Virus record (IMG/VR): IMGVR_UViG_3300050029_000047
Span: 1 to 28,306 of that record
DNA length: 28,306 bases
Strand: one strand, 5' to 3'
Source: a virus
How positions within the stretch are numbered: the first letter of the stretch is position 1; each line of letters starts with the position of its first letter. Position numbers and translations under genes: made by a program. This document shows positions 1-7,563 of this stretch, piece by piece. The notes under the pieces are model-generated. The model had not been told where the DNA came from, did no database searches, and saw only the letters and a list, made by a program, of their open reading frames with translations.

Positions 1-2
1 AA

Positions 3-1025
3 GCCGCTGCTCCGGATATTTACGAGACATCAAAGCCAGCGGTCGGGCAGATCCCGATTGACGCCTACAAAGCCAAGGACGCCGCATTGAATGCGGACAT
101 TTCTGGGAAGTATCAAGCATTGCGCGATGCGAACGCGGGGCAATTCCCGCTTGACGTTAAAGCGTTCGTCAATTCCGCAAATGACGCACTGCATAAGAAT
201 CTGCTTTTCGACCACGTTCCCGGAGCAATCAGAACCACGATGAATCGCCTACTAGAAAATAACAGCATGACATTCGAGAATTTTGAATCCATGCGGACTA
301 ATCTTGCGCGCATCATGCGCTCGGCCACGGCGGACGGAAATGAAAAGGCAGCGGCTGGAACCATCAGGAGCGCATTAGAGGCGTTGCCAATGACGCCAGC
401 GGCGGAAGCGGCTGGATTGAAACCGCTGGCAGATGCTGCTCGAGCAGCCGCGAAATCGCGTTTTGATTTGATCGGCGCTGATCCTGCTTATAAGGCCGTC
501 GTTAATGGGAAAGCGATTCCAGACAATTTCATTCAGAAATACGTTGTAAAAGCTCCACTAAAAGATGTGCAGACGATGAAACAGAACCTATCCGAAAGCC
601 CTGTAGCGCAGCAAGCGATGGCATCAGGAACTATAGATCATCTGCGCGATGCGGCGCGGATCGGCGGCGACAATACCGGGAATTTCGCTCAGGCTAGTTT
701 CAATAATGCCCTAGATTCTCTGCGGCCAAAATTGAGCGTAGTTTTTCAACCGGAACAGCAACAGCATCTTGAAAATCTTGGCTTGGTCGGCAGACTAGTA
801 AAGGGAATGCCAAGCGGTTCATCGGTCAATACATCAAATACGGCTGTAACGCTTTTGAAAGAGGCGGCAAAAAGTAGCGCAGAGGGAGCAGTTAATGTAG
901 CCGCTCATGGTATTCCTATTGGTACTTGGGGGCGCAAGGTCGCTGGCAGGATAAGCGATGCGCGGGCAGTAAGGGGAACGCTAGCGCCTGGGGCCGGAAT
1001 ACTTCTAAAGGACGTTGGTAAATGA
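3..1025 (+). CDS. Internal virion/DNA ejection protein, C-terminal part (cut by left edge)
   Basis: The reading frame is open from the first bases, so the start lies outside the window and only the last ~340 residues are seen. The visible part is alpha-helical and alanine-rich, with no membrane segment. The stretch DPAYKAVVNGK..DNFIQKYVV followed by a KDVQTMKQNL-like segment resembles the C-terminal region of large ejection or structural proteins of Bcep22- and P22-like podophages. Such proteins are packaged in the virion and leave with the DNA to cross the cell envelope. That assignment rests on remembered family resemblance. The glycine/alanine-rich end could be membrane-active. Its stop overlaps the next start by ATGA, so it belongs to the rightward late operon. 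Confidence 0.6.
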   Translation, partial: AAAPDIYETSKPAVGQIPIDAYKAKDAALNADISGKYQALRDANAGQFPLDVKAFVNSANDALHKNLLFDHVPGAIRTTMNRLLENNSMTFENFESMRTNLARIMRSATADGNEKAAAGTIRSALEALPMTPAAEAAGLKPLADAARAAAKSRFDLIGADPAYKAVVNGKAIPDNFIQKYVVKAPLKDVQTMKQNLSESPVAQQAMASGTIDHLRDAARIGGDNTGNFAQASFNNALDSLRPKLSVVFQPEQQQHLENLGLVGRLVKGMPSGSSVNTSNTAVTLLKEAAKSSAEGAVNVAAHGIPIGTWGRKVAGRISDARAVRGTLAPGAGILLKDVGK

Positions 1026-1225
1026 ACCTATTTCACAAGATGAAGTTTCGTAGGTGTGCGCTTTTGTGGAACTTCCTTGGGCGCATCGCAAACAATGCCA
1101 TCGTAATCTTTGATGACATATTCTTCGCTCTTGGAAAATTCGAGCATTCCGAAAAGGCTATGCCGAACTTTCAAAAGCAAAATGAGTATCAGGTAATCAA
1201 TGCCCATAAAGGAAGCCTAGCATGA
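1022..1225 (+). CDS. Small hypothetical protein between ejection protein and tail fibre
   Basis: A 67-residue basic protein with a hydrophobic aromatic middle (IANNAIVIFDDIFFALG) that could be a short amphipathic or membrane-associated helix. It is held in place by ATGA overlaps on both sides, with the ejection-protein stop at 1022-1025 and the tail-fibre start at 1222. This strongly suggests translational coupling and a real gene. I do not recognise the family. By position it may be a minor virion or tail-assembly protein, but nothing in the sequence proves that. Confidence 0.6.
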   Translation: MNLFHKMKFRRCALLWNFLGRIANNAIVIFDDIFFALGKFEHSEKAMPNFQKQNEYQVINAHKGSLA

Positions 1226-3135
1226 GCGTCTCACTTTGTCCAACCTTCGGTATCGGCTGGCAGGGCTTCACTTCCAGCGGCATTCCCCTCAATGCGGGGC
1301 TGATCAATACCTATGCGGCCGGCGGGACTACGCCACAAGCAACCTATACCAGCAGCACCGGCGGAACGCCATGCGCAAATCCTATCGTATTAGCTGCCGA
1401 TGGTCGTCCTACTACTGAGATTTGGCTTACCGATGGTCTGGCTTATCGTTTTGATCTTACCGATTCATTGGCTAATCTGATTAAGACGTATGACAATATA
1501 AATACTAGCACTCTGTCTAGCAATCTAGTTTTTACTAGAAACGAAACGGGAGCTGTAACGCGCACCGTAAAGGACAAATTGCTTGAGATAATGACCGCAG
1601 CGGACTTTTCTTCTGCGGGAAACTATGCGGCAGCCCAAGCGGCCCTTCTTTACAACCAGTTTGCAGCAACACCAGCCGGATCATGTGGAAACTTGACGGC
1701 AACCGGAAATGAGTTGACTGGCCTTGGGTTCGAGGCTCTTTCTTTAGTGACGACTAGCATAGGAAGTACGGCCGTCGGTGCAGAAGCCTTGTTTCAATTA
1801 ACGAGTGGAAATTACAATTCAGCTTTCGGACTGTCTGCATTACGCTTATGCACCACGGGGTATCTAAATACTGCGGTTGGCATATCAGCCGGAACCAATA
1901 CCACGTCCGGCTATGGAAATTCGTATTTTGGGTCCACTGCGGGGAAGGGCAACACAACAGGGCAGAGCAATACTGTGGTTGGGCTAAATGCCGCTTTGAA
2001 CGTGGCCACAGGAAGCGTGAACTCGGTGATTGGCGTTGAGGCTCTCACCGGGAACGTGGCCCGCGACTGGTGCCTGTTCAACACATTCGCGGCGGGACTT
2101 CCTAATTGGGTTCTCGGGGCGGGGTGGACGGATGGCGGTGGTAGTGCGGCCAAGAGTGCAGATGGGACGGGAACACTTACCCGCGTTGGCGATGACGCGC
2201 CAGCGAATGTCATGGTGGGGCTTGCATTCACCGTTACTTTTACGGTACTCAATTACTCCGTAGGCTCTGTGACCTGCACCGTTGGCGGGCTTACGTCGGG
2301 GGCTATCTCGGCTAATGGTGTGGTCACATTCAGCGGCACGACAACTACGACAGCGCCGCTCACCTTCACGCCAACGAATACATCGCGCTTCAACATCAAT
2401 ACCGTGACTATGTTTATGACTACTCCAGTATCGGCTAGCTCCAACGTGGCGCTCGGTAGTCAGTCAATGTGGTATCAAGTAACGGGCGGATATAACGTCG
2501 CTGTAGGACAATTCGCCCTGCATCTGAACGCCGTCGGGTCTAGAAATATCGCTCTCGGAGCATATGCCGGATTTTACGAATCACTCAGCGACAAGTTCTT
2601 CGTCAACAACCGGGACCAAACTACCGAGGCGCTAGATCGCTCGAACTCGTTGCTTTACGGCGTCATGGACGCCTTGGTGGACAATCAATCGTTAGCAATA
2701 AATGCAGGATTAGTCCAGGTCGGCACTAGATCAGTTGGCATCGGCATCGCAGCAAATTCTTTGCGGGCGCTCTTTTTGGGCGGCCCGATAAATGGCGGAA
2801 CAACAAGCTATGGGGCTGATATCGCTGCCGTGTTTGGTAGTGGCGTAACAACCCTCGGTATTGCCGAACACGTTGGAATTGTTACCAAAGCGGCCGCCTA
2901 CACCATGACGAACGGTTACGGCCTTCAGATCGACTCTCCAATCCTGGGGGCGGGGTCAGCAATAACGAACGCCTACGGATTGAAAATTGAGAATCAGGCG
3001 GCGGCTGGCACGCTCAACTATTCGATATACACCGGGACCGGTAGAGTACACTTTGGCGGCATTCCTACTTCCAATGCCGGGCTAGTGACCGGTGATATTT
3101 GGGCGAACTCGAACGTACTTACGATAATTCCTTAA
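1222..3135 (+). CDS. Tail fibre/receptor-binding protein with YadA-like repeats
   Basis: 637 residues. Residues ~1-95 match the N-terminal virion-anchoring module of many podophage fibres (GLINTYAAGGTTPQATYTS, then ADGRPTTEIWLTDGLAYRF and YDNI). Residues ~165-276 and ~405-455 carry repeats of the form NxAVGxxAL / NTAVGISAG, the left-handed beta-roll seen in trimeric autotransporter heads. Between them lies a ~130-residue insert (about 277-405) rich in G, T and V that looks like a beta-sandwich, possibly glycan-binding domain. The C-terminal part (NGYGLQIDSP, NAYGLKIENQ) has strand repeats typical of fibre shafts. It probably forms a trimer and recognises a surface glycan. The start is fixed by the ATGA overlap with the upstream gene. 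Confidence 0.8.
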   Translation: MSVSLCPTFGIGWQGFTSSGIPLNAGLINTYAAGGTTPQATYTSSTGGTPCANPIVLAADGRPTTEIWLTDGLAYRFDLTDSLANLIKTYDNINTSTLSSNLVFTRNETGAVTRTVKDKLLEIMTAADFSSAGNYAAAQAALLYNQFAATPAGSCGNLTATGNELTGLGFEALSLVTTSIGSTAVGAEALFQLTSGNYNSAFGLSALRLCTTGYLNTAVGISAGTNTTSGYGNSYFGSTAGKGNTTGQSNTVVGLNAALNVATGSVNSVIGVEALTGNVARDWCLFNTFAAGLPNWVLGAGWTDGGGSAAKSADGTGTLTRVGDDAPANVMVGLAFTVTFTVLNYSVGSVTCTVGGLTSGAISANGVVTFSGTTTTTAPLTFTPTNTSRFNINTVTMFMTTPVSASSNVALGSQSMWYQVTGGYNVAVGQFALHLNAVGSRNIALGAYAGFYESLSDKFFVNNRDQTTEALDRSNSLLYGVMDALVDNQSLAINAGLVQVGTRSVGIGIAANSLRALFLGGPINGGTTSYGADIAAVFGSGVTTLGIAEHVGIVTKAAAYTMTNGYGLQIDSPILGAGSAITNAYGLKIENQAAAGTLNYSIYTGTGRVHFGGIPTSNAGLVTGDIWANSNVLTIIP

Positions 3136-3144
3136 GAGGGAAAC

Positions 3145-3309
3145 ATGACACCTGAACAGATGACGATTGAACTACTGAAGATGCAGCGAAATATAGCAAT
3201 GGACCAGGCGCTCAATGCGGCCGTAATGGCGCAGCAGCAAAGCGACCGTGCCGATGCGTTGCAGAAGAAACTTGACGTGTTTGAGCCGAGGGAGGGGGCG
3301 GAGAAATGA
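3145..3309 (+). CDS. 54-residue coiled-coil protein
   Basis: A short gene with a good ribosome-binding site (AAGAGGGA, ~4 nt before ATG). Its stop overlaps the next start by ATGA (3306-3309). The product starts MTPEQMTIELLKMQRN and is almost entirely a charged, glutamine- and alanine-rich helix, so a coiled coil is likely. It sits between the fibre gene and a fibre-like exported protein, where small chaperone or adaptor proteins are common in phages. That role is positional inference only. Confidence 0.65.
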   Translation: MTPEQMTIELLKMQRNIAMDQALNAAVMAQQQSDRADALQKKLDVFEPREGAEK

Positions 3310-4067
3310 AAATAATACTCTGTCTGCTTACCGCCCTTCTAATATCAGGCCCCGCGCTTGCTCAGACCATCCCGTTTAATGTAGTCGATCCATCCGGCAT
3401 ATCCAGATTCGGCGTCAACAATGCGAACGTATCCGTCCTGGGCGACGTTCATCCATCTGTTGCCTTGGCGGTCGGATACAACAGCAACCGGCTCATATCC
3501 AATCATCAAGTAGGCGTCTATGTCCCCCTTCTCGGGAATGCTTATACAGGCGGTTCTTATGGGTATGTGATTGGTTATGAAACGGCCTTGGGAACAGCAT
3601 CTGGAAATTACCATCCTAGTCGAGTAGTGAGTTTCCTTGTTGGCGGAATTGCCAAGGGCGCAGGAACTTCAATCGGTCAGACTATCGGTCTTGTAACGGA
3701 GGATGAAACGGTCGGAGATGCTAATGCTTCAATCGCTGACTTCAATAATACTTTTACTGGAAACTGGTTTATCAACTACGCAGGAACTAGAGCAAGCCAT
3801 CTAAACGGCGACTTGATTCTTGGTGACAATAATAACGTCCCAATTCTAAGATTTGCAGCTTACTATCCCTATACCAGTGAAGGCGTGATCTATCGAAGCG
3901 GAAACAATTTGCTGATTGCGACTACCGGAATAGGCACGAGAGTCAGTATCGATCTTGGAACGGGCGCTGTCAGCATTCCCGGACTCGGATACGGCGGCGG
4001 CACGCTTTCTGTCAGCCCCTCCGACAGCGGTGGAACTGGCTACAGAATGGTTCGAGTTCCCAACTAA
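3306..4067 (+). CDS. Fibre-like beta-rich protein with a Sec signal peptide
   Basis: 253 residues. Residues 1-20 form a classic signal peptide: basic MK, hydrophobic core ILCLLTALLISG, then ALAQ with an A-x-A cleavage site before TIPFN. The mature part is G/N/S/V-rich beta structure like phage fibre or tailspike proteins. It ends in GGTGYRMVRVPN, a C-terminal motif I associate with proteobacterial phage fibre-type proteins. A signal peptide is odd for a virion component, which is assembled in the cytoplasm. The protein may instead be exported to the periplasm or surface, for example to mask a receptor. Coupled to the upstream 54-residue gene by ATGA. Confidence 0.6.
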   Translation: MKIILCLLTALLISGPALAQTIPFNVVDPSGISRFGVNNANVSVLGDVHPSVALAVGYNSNRLISNHQVGVYVPLLGNAYTGGSYGYVIGYETALGTASGNYHPSRVVSFLVGGIAKGAGTSIGQTIGLVTEDETVGDANASIADFNNTFTGNWFINYAGTRASHLNGDLILGDNNNVPILRFAAYYPYTSEGVIYRSGNNLLIATTGIGTRVSIDLGTGAVSIPGLGYGGGTLSVSPSDSGGTGYRMVRVPN

Positions 4068-4078
4068 AGGAGCGCGTG

Positions 4079-4411
4079 ATGACAACGGATGCGGAGTTTG
4101 AAAAGCGGCTAAATCAGCGCAGTTCTGATCGAGAATTAACCAATATTCATACTCGCATAAACGATTTGTCCGCAGACGCCGGAATGATGCGAAAGAACCT
4201 TGATGCGCTTCATCACGAAATGCGAGACATAAGAACGCAGACTACCTCTACGCAAAAATGGGTTGAGGATAACTCGAAGATAACGCGCGAGATTAGGGAC
4301 TTACTCGGTTCGTTTGCCGTTATCAGTTCATTCGCAAAATGGATCACTACAGTCGCGGCAGCGATAACGATAGCGTGGGCAATTACTAAGGGATGGTTTG
4401 TAGGTAAATGA
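4079..4411 (+). CDS. Coiled-coil protein with C-terminal membrane anchor
   Basis: About 110 residues. Residues 1-75 are a charged helix with heptad-like spacing (ELTNIHTRINDLSADAG, ALHHEMRDIRTQ). Residues ~84-105 are a hydrophobic span (ITTVAAAITIAWAITKGWF) with one predicted membrane crossing and a very short tail. AAGGAG lies 6 nt before ATG 4079, which I prefer to the in-frame GTG at 4076. Proteins of this build are common next to lysis genes and may act as holin-like or envelope proteins. It ends just before the DUF3309-type gene. Confidence 0.65.
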   Translation: MTTDAEFEKRLNQRSSDRELTNIHTRINDLSADAGMMRKNLDALHHEMRDIRTQTTSTQKWVEDNSKITREIRDLLGSFAVISSFAKWITTVAAAITIAWAITKGWFVGK

Positions 4412-4428
4412 CTGAAAGGAGATTCACC

Positions 4429-4596
4429 ATGAACATCTGGATCGTAATTCTCATCATCCTTCTGCTATTCGGCGGCGTCTCCATCGTGCCAGGATTCGGG
4501 TATTGGGGTGCGCATTCATACGGCTGGGGGCCAAGCGGCGGGATTGGGCTCGTCCTGCTGATTATCCTTATACTCGCGCTCACCGGGCGATTGTGA
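4429..4596 (+). CDS. DUF3309-family small membrane protein
   Basis: 55 residues: a hydrophobic N-terminal helix (NIWIVILIILLLFGGV), a glycine/tyrosine/tryptophan linker (GYWGAHSYGWGPSGG) and a second hydrophobic helix (IGLVLLIILILALTGRL). This arrangement matches DUF3309, small proteins common in proteobacteria and their phages. AAAGGAG lies 7 nt before ATG 4429, so this start is better than the upstream in-frame ATG at 4408. The stop overlaps the next ATG in TGATG. Its role is unknown; the location just before the holin candidate and endolysin suggests envelope or lysis work. Confidence 0.75.
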   Translation: MNIWIVILIILLLFGGVSIVPGFGYWGAHSYGWGPSGGIGLVLLIILILALTGRL

Positions 4597-4934
4597 TGGA
4601 CGATGTAACCAGACAAGCGCTACTCAGCGCAACCCGCACCCTGCTAGCAGCGGCTGGCGCATGGATGGCGACGCACAAGTACATCGACGCCGGCGCAGCC
4701 GATCAGATCGTAGGCGCAGTGATGGTCATTATCCCGATCGCTTGGGGCATGTGGCAAAAGTACAGCGCCGAGAAGAAAACGGCCGTCCGAGAAGTTGCTG
4801 CGGTCAATGCGGGAGCTGCGGCAGCAACAATGGGCGAAGTCGGTCCCACTGTGCGAACTGTCGACGTGCCCCAGATTATCGAGAAGTTTTCACCACCCGT
4901 AGTTCAACAACCGAAAGGAGCAACGCCCGCATGA
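4596..4934 (+). CDS. Putative holin, Pam3-gp28-like
   Basis: 112 residues beginning MDDVTRQALLSATRTLL. The first ~60 residues hold two hydrophobic stretches around a YIDAGAADQIVGA turn and end in IAWGMWQKYSAEKK. That layout is typical of the Pam3-gp28 family of putative phage holins. The C-terminal half is a hydrophilic A/V/P-rich tail ending in QPKGATPA, longer than in many family members. It starts inside the previous stop (TGATG) and its own stop overlaps the next ATG (ATGA). Being two genes before the endolysin supports a membrane-permeabilising role in lysis. Confidence 0.7.
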   Translation: MDDVTRQALLSATRTLLAAAGAWMATHKYIDAGAADQIVGAVMVIIPIAWGMWQKYSAEKKTAVREVAAVNAGAAAATMGEVGPTVRTVDVPQIIEKFSPPVVQQPKGATPA

Positions 4935-5302
4935 ACGCACTCGCGTCGTTTTTAGCACTACTCAATCCCTGGGCCTGTCTATTGGTTCAGGCCGTAACGA
5001 TGGTCGAACAGATCGCGCCGAAGGCCGCTACGCCTCCGACCGGACCGGACAAGAAAGCTGCGGCAGTCGCGGCTGTAATTACGGCAATCAATGTCGCGCC
5101 GGCTATCGGGCAGGAAGTAACCGATCTACAGGCCGCCATCAAGACGAACGACCCGGCTACCGTCACCGCTGGCATCGGCCACGGCATCGAAATGGCGCTG
5201 TCTATCTGCCGTGCGTTCGGGATATTCTCGAAGGCGGGGATTGTGCAGGCGGCGGCACCGTTGGCTACGGCTCCGGATAATAGCCTGACCCTCGGCGGCT
5301 AA
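4931..5302 (+). CDS. Small alanine-rich protein in lysis cassette
   Basis: 123 residues. The N-terminus (MNALASFLALLNPWACLLVQAV) is hydrophobic and may be a signal anchor. The rest is alanine-rich helix with the segment VTDLQAAIKTNDPATVTAGIGHGIEMALSI split over its middle. AAGGAG lies about 10 nt before ATG, and the start overlaps the holin stop by ATGA. I do not recognise a named family. Position between the holin candidate and endolysin suggests a lysis accessory such as an antiholin or spanin-like protein, but no lipobox is seen. Confidence 0.6.
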   Translation: MNALASFLALLNPWACLLVQAVTMVEQIAPKAATPPTGPDKKAAAVAAVITAINVAPAIGQEVTDLQAAIKTNDPATVTAGIGHGIEMALSICRAFGIFSKAGIVQAAAPLATAPDNSLTLGG

Positions 5303-5315
5303 ACGTCCACGCGCC

Positions 5316-5786
5316 GTGAACCGTTCCGACTTGCAGGCGGCGCTCGAACAGCCAAACGTGCGCGCCTTCCTGAAGGCGATCCGCCTGGGCGAGGGCACCT
5401 CAGACGATGCAGGCTACTATCGCATCGTCGGCGGGGGCGCCTTCACTGACGACGCGCAGCACCCGAATGTGCGCGTTTGGATCGAACGGTACAAGGTCTA
5501 TTCAACCGCGGCGGGCGCTTACCAGATCATCAACCCCACATGGCGCGCGCTGCTCAAGCAGTACGGCTTCCCGGATTTCAGCTCGGATTCACAGGATGAG
5601 GCGGCGGTCGCCCTGATTGCCGGCCGTGGGGCGCTCCAGGACGTGCAGGATGGCCGGTTTAAGGAGGCCGTGGCGAAGTGCAGCGCTGAATGGGCGAGTC
5701 TGCCGGGTAGCGCCGCAGGCCAGCGCGTCGAGGCGTACGATGCAGTCCTGGCCGTGTATCAGCAGAACGGCGGGACGGTGGCTTGA
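5316..5786 (+). CDS. Endolysin, GH104 lambda-R-like lytic transglycosylase
   Basis: 156 residues starting at GTG. The sequence follows phage lambda R closely in order: FLKAIRLGEGTSDDAGYYRIVGG, a DDAQHPNVRV segment, STAAGAYQIINPTW, DFSSDSQDEAAV, and CSAEWASLPGSAAGQ near the end. Glu26 in the GEGT motif corresponds to the catalytic acid of lambda R. The enzyme cleaves the MurNAc-GlcNAc bond of peptidoglycan, forming 1,6-anhydro ends. There is no signal peptide, so it needs a holin such as the product of 4596-4934. No strong ribosome-binding site precedes the GTG, so expression may depend on coupling to the upstream genes. Confidence 0.92.
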   Translation: MNRSDLQAALEQPNVRAFLKAIRLGEGTSDDAGYYRIVGGGAFTDDAQHPNVRVWIERYKVYSTAAGAYQIINPTWRALLKQYGFPDFSSDSQDEAAVALIAGRGALQDVQDGRFKEAVAKCSAEWASLPGSAAGQRVEAYDAVLAVYQQNGGTVA

Positions 5787-5787
5787 T

Positions 5788-6054
5788 GTGGTCCCCGGCT
5801 CCCCTGAATGGTGGGAAGCCGTCCGCCGGGAGCATAATGAGTTCTGGACGAAGATCGGCGCTAGGGGTGTGTGGGGAAAGTTTGCCGTCCATATCCGCAA
5901 AACGGCGCCCGCCAATGCGAAAAGGATTCCTCCACTTCCCAGGTCGCGCACACTTGATTGTATTCGGCGGCATCTTCCATCCCTTCTTGCGCGAAAGCTG
6001 GACACGGATAGGCTTACTCACGATGCCACCGTAAAGCAAATTGAACATTTATAA
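5788..6054 (+). CDS. Uncertain small ORF after the endolysin
   Basis: GTG 5788 lies 2 nt after the endolysin stop and opens an 88-residue frame containing PGSPEWWEAVRREHNEFW, which looks like genuine helical protein. After about residue 38 it runs antisense to a DUF4326-like remnant, and the amino-acid pattern becomes less natural. An alternative start in another frame, ATG 5786 in a TGATG overlap, gives an 82-residue product of unnatural composition. No ribosome-binding site supports either. It may be a real gene shortened or fused at its 3' end where two modules meet. Confidence 0.35.
   Translation: MVPGSPEWWEAVRREHNEFWTKIGARGVWGKFAVHIRKTAPANAKRIPPLPRSRTLDCIRRHLPSLLARKLDTDRLTHDATVKQIEHL
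5908..6021 (-). pseudogene. DUF4326-like N-terminal remnant
   Basis: Read leftward from GTG 6021, the frame gives SKPIRVQLSRKKGWKMPPNT followed by a CARPGKWRNPFRIGG segment. This is the conserved N-terminus of DUF4326 phage proteins (GWxMPPNTxxVxRPxxWGNPFxxG). Downstream the frame stays open to 5659, but the sequence no longer resembles the family: the usual C-terminal cysteine motif is missing and it runs antisense into the endolysin. I therefore read it as a truncated relic. It lies where rightward and leftward transcription units meet, a likely module-exchange point. Confidence 0.5.
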
Positions 6055-6071
6055 CGTTTATGAATGCCGCA

Positions 6072-6147
6072 TAAGCTTGAACCGTAGGCGGTCGATCCGG
6101 GATTAGCTTGCTCTGGACTCACATGCTTGAATCCGCCTTCAAGCTTA
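6072..6147. repeat. 10-bp inverted repeat between convergent operons
   Basis: TAAGCTTGAA (6072-6081) and TTCAAGCTTA (6138-6147) are perfect reverse complements separated by 56 bp. GGCGG (6087-6091) and CCGCC (6133-6137) can extend the stem after a 5-nt bulge. The right arm includes the stop codon of the leftward gene 6145-6582, and the left arm lies 17 nt past the last rightward stop. A bidirectional terminator or insulating structure is plausible, but no T-run follows either arm. Confidence 0.5.
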
Positions 6148-6582
6148 GCAATGGCAAAGCACACAGAACACAGAACAGTCAGGAACATTATGAATTTTAC
6201 AAACTCTAATTGACTGATACCAAGGACTAGCAACAGGTAACTTGCGCATTTCGTCAATCGTAGCCTTCAGTTCTGCAATCTTCTTGTCCTTTGCCCCATC
6301 TATCGCGTGTATGTACCCGGTAAGTTTCTCGTTGTCGTGTCGTTGCCGCTCTACTGTGTCAACGGCAACCTGATAATGCGTGGTCATTTGAGCAAGCTGT
6401 TCGAGGATATGTTTCTTGTCGTCAAACGACATAACTGCCGCTTCGCGCTCAATTTCTAGCAAATGTTCAAGATCGCGGATCGCAGCGATCAGATCGGTTA
6501 CTGTCCTGAACGTGAATTGCAATGGATCGCAAGCGTGTAATAAAACTTGAGCTTGCTTCAGCCGTCCGGTGTAGTTGCTCAT
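6145..6582 (-). CDS. Coiled-coil hypothetical protein
   Basis: 145 residues with an AGGAG site 7 nt before ATG. Most of the protein is helical (RDLEHLLEIEREAAVM, then VDTVERQRHDNEKL and KKIAELKATIDEM), consistent with a coiled coil. The last 25 residues contain clustered cysteines and histidines (CKIHNVPDC, CVLCHC) that could bind a metal. I do not recognise the family. It is the last gene of the leftward early block and is separated from the preceding gene by about 150 nt, so it may have its own regulation. Confidence 0.7.
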   Translation of the reverse strand: MSNYTGRLKQAQVLLHACDPLQFTFRTVTDLIAAIRDLEHLLEIEREAAVMSFDDKKHILEQLAQMTTHYQVAVDTVERQRHDNEKLTGYIHAIDGAKDKKIAELKATIDEMRKLPVASPWYQSIRVCKIHNVPDCSVFCVLCHC

Positions 6583-6733
6583 TTCGTTCTCCTAGCAACG
6601 CATTGAGAGAAAGGGTACGGGGATTGAGAGTTATTCCCCGCTCGTTTTAGCCTTGCGTAGTGCAGCGAAGAAAGGCTATATTTGTCAGTGTAACGCTGCA
6701 TTTTCAAGTTTCTTTCAGATTCGGCGTCTAGTG

Positions 6734-6934
6734 TCAGCAACGTATTGATTTGTGACTAATCCAGCCGGAAGATAGTTCTTGACAGCGACCTGTAGCGGTC
6801 TGCGTCTGCTGAACCACAATAGGTAGTGGGTCAACATACCTCACACCACTACGGACGGTAAATAGGCGCCGCTCTCCAGATTCGATGAAGTAGCCTCGAT
6901 AATCAGGATCAGTGAAGCGTTTTTGAATGTTCAT
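6734..6934 (-). CDS. Small hypothetical protein
   Basis: 66 residues starting MNIQKRFTDPDYRGYFIESG. GGAG lies 6 nt before ATG, inside the 3' end of the upstream helix-turn-helix gene, which it overlaps by 26 nt. The N-terminal half reads as a compact beta-rich domain; the C-terminal half is polar and less structured. No family recognised. Confidence 0.55.
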   Translation of the reverse strand: MNIQKRFTDPDYRGYFIESGERRLFTVRSGVRYVDPLPIVVQQTQTATGRCQELSSGWISHKSIRC

Positions 6935-7193
6935 TTTCGACTCCAGCCTTTCGGAAGCAGTTTCGTAATGCGGCTGCGCCGTCCGCCAATGATCCGGTCA
7001 AACTCGAAGCGCCAGCGGGATCGTTCTTTGCTGTAGTAGATCGGCATTTGGCTAGATGGGCGTCCAGGTCGTCACGGCTAAAGCGGATACGCCGAGCCGA
7101 GAGAGTATAGCGCGGAAGGTCGAGTTCGTAGATCGACCGAACCGGGATGCTCAGATGCGCCGCAGCTTCGCGCGCGGTAAGCAGATCAGCCAA
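6909..7193 (-). CDS. Excisionase-type helix-turn-helix protein
   Basis: 94 residues. Residues 1-50 (LLTAREAAAHLSIPVRSIYE, then a wing region with RRIRFSRDDLDAHLA) match the HTH_17/excisionase-like winged-helix family: a helix-turn-helix followed by a beta wing ending in a DLDAxL helix. Such proteins bind DNA as recombination directionality factors or small transcription regulators. No integrase is seen in the window, so a regulatory role is as likely as excision. The C-terminal 40 residues are low-complexity. Its start overlaps the upstream gene by 8 nt. Confidence 0.7.
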   Translation of the reverse strand: MADLLTAREAAAHLSIPVRSIYELDLPRYTLSARRIRFSRDDLDAHLAKCRSTTAKNDPAGASSLTGSLADGAAALRNCFRKAGVENEHSKTLH

Positions 7194-7563
7194 CGTCCAT
7201 CCCCACTATCTCAGCCGCCCGCTGCTTGTCCTGTTGCATCTTGGCTACGCATTCGCAGATGGTGCGATTTAGGTCAATATCCGCTGACAACGCAACACAG
7301 TCGCCGTCGTCTGTGCACGTGTAAGCGCGCCATTGACTGAGATACGTCTGGTTTGGGGCTATCAATTCCACTTGGAACTTCTTCACCAGCGCCATAGCCT
7401 GCGCGTCGTCGTGGAGAGGGTCGTACCAATTTCCCGTTGACAGCATCACGGCACCTGGTCGTTCAACGTTACCATTGCCACCGCCGAAAGAGGTTACATT
7501 CTCTCCGATAACATTAAATTCCATCACCTCAGCGCACAGTCGCGTAATCTCTAAGTCAGTCAT
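7186..7563 (-). CDS. Phage hypothetical protein, MTDLEITRLCAE-type
   Basis: 125 residues starting at ATG 7563, which has GGAG 7 nt upstream; the in-frame TTG at 7575 is less likely. It starts MTDLEITRLCAEVM, contains YDPLHDDAQAMALVKKF in the middle and ends with DLNRTICECVAKMQQDKQ. This start-middle-end pattern occurs in a common but unnamed family of short phage proteins from proteobacteria. No catalytic motif is seen. The last residues resemble the 31-residue product of the next upstream gene (MQDKQRAxEx), suggesting a local duplication. Confidence 0.7.
   Translation of the reverse strand: MTDLEITRLCAEVMEFNVIGENVTSFGGGNGNVERPGAVMLSTGNWYDPLHDDAQAMALVKKFQVELIAPNQTYLSQWRAYTCTDDGDCVALSADIDLNRTICECVAKMQQDKQRAAEIVGMDVG

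Noticed and set aside
5589-6005. 138-residue leftward ORF over the endolysin end
   Set aside because: Composition is unnatural (R/S/P/H-rich) and it is antisense to the well-supported endolysin.
6618-6640. CGGGGA/TCCCCG hairpin in the 150-nt gap as a terminator
   Set aside because: The stem is only 6 bp with an 11-nt loop, has no clean T-run after it, and lies in front of a leftward gene rather than at a transcript end.
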